Below are positions 60,122-64,000 of a stretch of 64,000 nt of DNA, one piece after another. Under the pieces are notes generated by a model. The model searched no databases, was not told the DNA's origin, and was given only the letters and a program-made list of their open reading frames with translations. Origin of the DNA: Planococcus antarcticus DSM 14505 (GTDB lineage: Bacteria; Bacillota; Bacilli; Bacillales_A; Planococcaceae); contig NZ_CP016534.2 in NCBI RefSeq assembly GCF_001687565.2, positions 3,104,501-3,168,500 on the forward strand, read 5' to 3'. Within the stretch, counting starts at the first letter, position 1. Each line of letters opens with the position of its first letter. Both the position numbers and the translations under genes were made by a program.

Positions 60122-61525
60122 TTAAACCGACAATTCTTCTTTCCACTTCAAATAGCCACCTGTAAGGTTCACCAGGTTGTCGATACCATTCGCTTTAAGA
60201 ATACTGGTTGCAATCGCTGAACGTGCACCAGACTGGCACTGGACAATTACGGTTTTATTCGCATTGACTTCTTCCAATCGATTTTTTAATGTACCCACCA
60301 TAATGTGATCCGCTTGTTCGATATGGCCTTCGTCGTACTCAGATTGACTACGGACATCAAGTATGTTGCCTTCTCCATCTTCAATCATCTTCTTAGCCTG
60401 ATCGGGAGACACGCTTGTGTATGAATCTAGCTGATTTACCTCTTGGATTATGTTTGAAACATCGGCGTAGCCAGCTACACCATCAATACCAATGGAGTGC
60501 AGAGCTTCAAAGACCAGATCTATCGATTCTGGTTCCAATAGCAGGTAAAGTGGCTCCTTATAATCCACAATCCATCCAGCCCAGTTGGCAAATGATTTAT
60601 TGAATGGGATGTTGATAGTCCCTGGAATATAGCCATTGCCGAATGAAGATGAAGGACGTAAATCCAGCACCTGATGGCCATCCGCAATCAATTTTTCCAG
60701 CTCTCCTGCAGACCCCAAAACTTTTGGCTTAGGCAAATTTTTCAACAGTTCTACACCTGTTTTATTAACAGATTTCATAACAGCAAAATAGGAAGGTGGT
60801 TCAGGTTGACCATCTAATAATTCTTTTTGAAATGCCATTGCGTCATCGTATTGCAATGCCCAGTTGAACAGCTTTTCATAACCTACAGTAGTGGAAGGAA
60901 TGGCGCCAAGTGCTTTTCCGCAGGCACTTCCTGCTCCGTGAGCTGGCCATACTTGAAGATAATCCGGCAGCTTTTTGAAGCGTTCAAGTGACTTGAACAT
61001 CTCTTTTGCCCCTGCTTCAGAAGTTCCTTTCATACCTGCCGCTTTTTCTAGCAGGTCGGGTCTTCCCACATCTCCTACAAATACGAAGTCTCCTGTGAAA
61101 ATGCCCATCGCTTTATCTGCTGAACCACCGCGGTCCGTCAATAAAAACGAAATACTTTCAGGCGTATGGCCTGGTGTATGCATCACGTCAAAAATCAGAT
61201 TTCCGATTTTAAACTGATCGCCATCTTTCAATAATTGATGATTTAAGTGATCGATATTCTGATATTTCCAATCTGCGTCACCTTCATCAGATACATATAA
61301 TGTTGCCCCGAAACGATTCGCCAACTCGCGCGAACCCGAAACAAAGTCAGCATGGATATGCGTCTCAAGAGCACCGACGATATTCAAGTTTTCTTTTGCG
61401 GCAAGCTCTTCGTAAACAACGATATCGCGCATCGGGTCTACTACTACTGCTTCCCCCGTTGCCTGGCAGCCAACTACATATGAAGCGTGAGCTAAATTTT
61501 CATCGTAGAAATATCTTAATAACAT
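60122..61525 (-). CDS. CstB-like persulfide dioxygenase-rhodanese
   Basis: A 467-residue multidomain enzyme. Residues 1-240 are a metallo-beta-lactamase-fold persulfide dioxygenase (metal ligands in LETHIHADFVSGS, HTPGHTPES, FTGDFVFVGDVGRPDLL, WPAHGAGSACGK). A first rhodanese-like domain (about 270-350, QVLDLRPSSSFGNGYIPG) has no Cys. The second (about 365-465) carries the active loop VQCQSGARSAIA. The order matches CstB of Staphylococcus aureus, which converts low-molecular-weight persulfides to thiosulfate. A CstR-like operator is 37 bp upstream. It protects against sulfide and persulfide stress. Confidence 0.92.
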   Translation of the reverse strand: MLLRYFYDENLAHASYVVGCQATGEAVVVDPMRDIVVYEELAAKENLNIVGALETHIHADFVSGSRELANRFGATLYVSDEGDADWKYQNIDHLNHQLLKDGDQFKIGNLIFDVMHTPGHTPESISFLLTDRGGSADKAMGIFTGDFVFVGDVGRPDLLEKAAGMKGTSEAGAKEMFKSLERFKKLPDYLQVWPAHGAGSACGKALGAIPSTTVGYEKLFNWALQYDDAMAFQKELLDGQPEPPSYFAVMKSVNKTGVELLKNLPKPKVLGSAGELEKLIADGHQVLDLRPSSSFGNGYIPGTINIPFNKSFANWAGWIVDYKEPLYLLLEPESIDLVFEALHSIGIDGVAGYADVSNIIQEVNQLDSYTSVSPDQAKKMIEDGEGNILDVRSQSEYDEGHIEQADHIMVGTLKNRLEEVNANKTVIVQCQSGARSAIATSILKANGIDNLVNLTGGYLKWKEELSV

Positions 61526-61561
61526 CTCATCAATTCCCTTCGATAATTTAATAACCCCAAT

Positions 61562-61577
61562 ATACCACCAGGGGTAT
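61562..61577. promoter_or_regulatory. CstR/CsoR-type operator
   Basis: ATACCACCAGGGGTAT is an inverted repeat (ATACC...GGTAT with C/G-rich centre) of the form ATACCCCnnGGGGTAT bound by CsoR-family persulfide sensors such as CstR. No CstR gene is in the window. Confidence 0.6.
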
Positions 61578-61733
61578 GAGTAGTAAAGTATTCTGCTTAT
61601 GCAAAAGCATTTTACAGACTACAGCAGTCCGCTTCTTTTAGTGATGCCCATTTCATTCTCAAATTTCTTTGAATATTGTAATGTATAGTTAGTTAGTTTG
61701 ATTTAGCATCCCACCCTTACTTGGTAAAACACA

Positions 61734-61789
61734 AAGCACCAACAATACTTTTCAAAAAGAAAAAGTTTCGCTGGTGCTTGAACTATGCG
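61734..61789 (-). terminator. hairpin after regulator gene
   Basis: AAGCACCA (61734-61741) with TGGTGCTT (61782-61789), a long partly paired A/T-rich loop, weak T-run on the minus strand. Confidence 0.6.
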
Positions 61790-61808
61790 AATATTCATTT
61801 TCGGATGA

Positions 61809-63131
61809 TCATTTGACTTTTTCTTCAATCACCAATTCGTACACTTTTTTCGGACGCCCTGGTTTACCAAGATTTTTTTCTTCCGCAACAATTCGAATCA
61901 GGCCCATCTGCTCCATCTCATTTAAAATACGTCTCGTATTGCGGTCCGTATTTTTTAACAAAGTAGTCGTTACTTCACTAGTAAAACGGCTTAGGTTTTT
62001 TAACTTAACGTAGTGGTAAATTTTAGCGGGAATCGTTTCTTTGTATTTGTGATTTTTCAGAACATTTCTCCAATACTCAGGCAGCTGATAGTTGCTTTCG
62101 TAGCTGAATTTCAAATCGGTCAAATTTGTAAAAACTTGATCTTCATTTACAAAAGCCACTTTACAGTCTTCTTTCGAGGAAGCATATTCAAAAGCCAGCT
62201 GAACATGCTGTTCAGCATCATAAATGGTATAACCTGTTCCAATCCCTATGTGGAATTGCAAAGAAGTTCTCATATTAATCTCTTCAGCAATAAAGGAAAT
62301 CGTATTATTAAATGTCAGCAACTCATAATCACCCTGAGTCGTATAAATAAAATAAGTCCCGCTCCCTTTATCTATAAGAGATCCATTTAACATTTTTGTT
62401 AAGCGGAGCAGCTCCTGCTGCAATTCCAATACTTTTCTATTTTCTTCAAAACTGAAAACAGTTTTTTTGGAGACTCTTCCTTCGTAAAACAAGTCCACTC
62501 CAATAATGGCCACTTTCTGTTTTTCATAAACATGGCTCTGTGCTTTTGAAAAAAGAATGTCGAAAATCGTCTTTATAGCCATCCTGGAGGGAACGACTCT
62601 ATAGACCGGAATTCCAAGCCGCTTCAATTCCAGGTAAACCTTTAATAAGCAAGTAAGTGCTAGCTCAGATTTTCCAGCACGGTAATTGCTTACATGAAAA
62701 TCAATTAATTCATTATGATCGGTATATCCTTTAAAAGACGACAGTTCAAAAGATATGTTATTCAGCTGATATTCACTGAATAATGAATGGACAACATGTT
62801 CATTAACTGTATCCAAACTCATTTTCTCAACAAATCTGCCATAATCTTGCATCACTTTCAAACAAGTTCCGAGTAAAGCCATGCCATGAAGAGGTGGAAA
62901 AGAAGCTTCATCTGGCGTGATCAGTCCCAACTCCAAACAATAGTGGTATGGAGTCGGTCCTGAAAATATCCATTTGGCCACATCGTATCGGTGTTTGTTT
63001 AGAATACTAGTCAACTCTTCTTGATCGAAATATTTAAATTCTATAAGCTCAATGCGTGGATCATTGTCGGCAACTTCACGTATGACCTTTAAAGAATCTG
63101 CGGGTCCTATTGCTCCTATTCGAACTTTCAT
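61809..63131 (-). CDS. predicted transcriptional regulator of unusual architecture
   Basis: A 440-residue soluble protein with at least three parts. Residues 1-190 look like an alpha/beta sensor (VRIGAIGPADSLKVIREVAD, VAKWIFSGPTPYHYCLELG), similar in style to PrpR/ligand-binding folds. About 215-345 resembles a degenerate GGDEF/cyclase-like fold (FHIGIGTGYTIYDAEQHVQL, AFEYASSKEDC) without a GGDEF motif. The last 75 form a winged helix (TTLLKNTDRNTRRILNEMEQ, then LGKPGRPKKVYEL). It directly follows the ABC-transporter gene at the window end on the same strand, so it probably senses or regulates peptide uptake. Family not named with certainty. Confidence 0.6.
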   Translation of the reverse strand: MKVRIGAIGPADSLKVIREVADNDPRIELIEFKYFDQEELTSILNKHRYDVAKWIFSGPTPYHYCLELGLITPDEASFPPLHGMALLGTCLKVMQDYGRFVEKMSLDTVNEHVVHSLFSEYQLNNISFELSSFKGYTDHNELIDFHVSNYRAGKSELALTCLLKVYLELKRLGIPVYRVVPSRMAIKTIFDILFSKAQSHVYEKQKVAIIGVDLFYEGRVSKKTVFSFEENRKVLELQQELLRLTKMLNGSLIDKGSGTYFIYTTQGDYELLTFNNTISFIAEEINMRTSLQFHIGIGTGYTIYDAEQHVQLAFEYASSKEDCKVAFVNEDQVFTNLTDLKFSYESNYQLPEYWRNVLKNHKYKETIPAKIYHYVKLKNLSRFTSEVTTTLLKNTDRNTRRILNEMEQMGLIRIVAEEKNLGKPGRPKKVYELVIEEKVK

Positions 63132-63148
63132 GCTTTATTACACCCTCT

Positions 63149-64000
63149 TCATTTTACTTTTGAAATACCTGAATCGGGCAACACATTCGTATCTTCCTGC
63201 AAAAGAGGATAATGACAGGCCACAAAATGATTTGGCAAGATTTCCCGATATTCTGGAACTTCTATTTTACACTTTTCAGTTGCAAAAGGGCACCTTGGGT
63301 GAAAAGGGCATCCTGAAGGAGGATTGATCGGACTTGGAATTTCCCCTTTTATCAATTGATGCTCTTTTCTTAGTTTCGGGTCTGGTATCGGTACTGAATC
63401 CAACAAAGCATACGTGTAAGGGTGCAGTGGATGCGTAAACAATTCATCTCTGCTTGCCAGCTCCACCATCTTCCCTAAATACATCACACCGATACGATTA
63501 CTTATGTGACGGACAGCCGGCAAGCCATGGGCTATGAATACATAAGTCAAATCCATTTCTTTTTGTAACTTCTTCAGTAGATTTAAAATTTGGGCTTGTA
63601 TGGATACATCCAGTGCAGAGACAGCTTCATCACAAACAATTACTTTCGGCTTTAATGCCAAGGCACGCGCAATTCCTATGCGTTGGCGCTGGCCACCACT
63701 GAATTCATGAGGGTATAATTTCATTTGATGTTCTCTCAAACCTACAAGTTTCATAAGTTCACGAACCTGCTCTTTTAACTCTTTCCCCGATGCTAAGCCA
63801 TGCACTACGAGTGGCTCTCCAATAATTTGCTCCACCGTCATACGCGGATTTAAGGATGAATAGGGATCCTGAAAAATCACTTGGAGGTCTCTTCTGGCTT
63901 TCCGGAGTTCTTCCTTTGACATCACTGAAATATCTTCATTCTGAAAATAAATGTGCCCTTCAGTTGCATCCAGCAGACCCAGCATTAATTGACCGGTAGT
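63149..64000 (-). CDS. oppF: peptide ABC transporter ATPase (OppF type), start outside window
   Basis: The C-terminal 283 residues of an oligopeptide-transport ATPase. The frame is open through the window edge (TTGQLMLGLLDATEG, just after Walker A), so the start lies beyond 64000. Seen are Q-loop VIFQDPYSSLNPRM, signature SGGQRQRIGIARALAL, Walker B VIVCDEAVSALDVS, and the tail INPPSGCPFHPRCPFATEKC. The H-loop reads FIAHGLPAV instead of the common HDL. This is a second peptide importer, distinct from the one at 27.8-33.2 kb. Confidence 0.92.
   Translation of the reverse strand, partial: TTGQLMLGLLDATEGHIYFQNEDISVMSKEELRKARRDLQVIFQDPYSSLNPRMTVEQIIGEPLVVHGLASGKELKEQVRELMKLVGLREHQMKLYPHEFSGGQRQRIGIARALALKPKVIVCDEAVSALDVSIQAQILNLLKKLQKEMDLTYVFIAHGLPAVRHISNRIGVMYLGKMVELASRDELFTHPLHPYTYALLDSVPIPDPKLRKEHQLIKGEIPSPINPPSGCPFHPRCPFATEKCKIEVPEYREILPNHFVACHYPLLQEDTNVLPDSGISKVK

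Noticed and set aside
1..64000. tRNA, rRNA or prophage structural genes
   Set aside because: No cloverleaf-like or rRNA-like segments and no phage structural, lysis or integrase proteins were recognised anywhere in the window.

Overview
The window looks like a chromosomal segment of a low-to-mid-GC Bacillales bacterium, most probably Planococcaceae (Planococcus/Planomicrobium-like). This rests on the protein set (NsrR/Hmp, HslO, PepT, KatE with C-terminal domain, YflT-type stress proteins, CstB-like sulfur enzyme, MhqD, YwbE, DUF3243), strong AGGAGG-type ribosome sites and frequent convergent genes sharing hairpin terminators. No rRNA, tRNA or CRISPR was found. All identifications come from reading the sequence; no search was run.

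Layout. 1-7 kb: MetQ-like lipoprotein with an M20 amidohydrolase, pepT, an RsbR-like STAS protein, an EamA exporter and a PNPOx stress protein. 6.8-10.3 kb: nsrR divergent from two tandem flavohaemoglobin genes separated by two kinds of repeats. 10.4-24.9 kb: VOC protein, FhuF-like reductase, VLRF1-type release factor, DUF3243, MFS exporter, UvrD-like helicase, two YflT-domain stress proteins, ywbE, katE, glutaminase, mhqD, hslO, a doubly frameshifted DUF896 gene and an Rrf2 regulator. Several of these have well-spaced SigB-like promoters (GTTTAA-N12-14-GGGTAA type), so this stretch reads as a general-stress neighbourhood. 25-34 kb: an eight-gene minus-strand operon (Opp/Dpp-type ABC importer, gamma-glutamyltransferase, two-part ChrA) next to an Lrp-type regulator. 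34-38.5 kb: GNAT enzyme with a non-AUG start, patatin, HMCES-type protein, unknown gene, MFS exporter.

38.46-44.22 kb is an inserted island. An ancestral bidirectional terminator between an MFS gene and a DASS transporter gene is split into two perfectly complementary 13-nt arms. A 21-bp target sequence is repeated at both edges and the island has terminal inverted repeats. Inside are three AT-rich genes (a HEPN-motif protein, a voltage-gated-type K+ channel, a PemK/MazF-like protein), a large inverted-repeat element, an IS30-family and an IS4-family insertion sequence, and a tiny ORF. This is the most interesting part: a candidate phage-defence or toxin cargo on an element whose own transposase or integrase is not recognisable.

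44.2-64 kb: DASS symporter, small hydrophilic protein, YdjM-like and YfbR-like proteins, a CNNM/CorC-like protein whose ribosome site and TTG start are separated by a perfect hairpin, BrkB-like membrane protein, methyltransferase, dipeptidase with a glutamine-amidotransferase-like hydrolase, PBP4-type carboxypeptidase, a decayed ribose operon (intact rbsR, rbsK and rbsD, but rbsA-rbsC-rbsB collapsed into one broken fusion), a GltT-type symporter, a sulfide-oxidation pair under a CstR-like operator, an unusual regulator, and the start-truncated ATPase of a second peptide ABC transporter.
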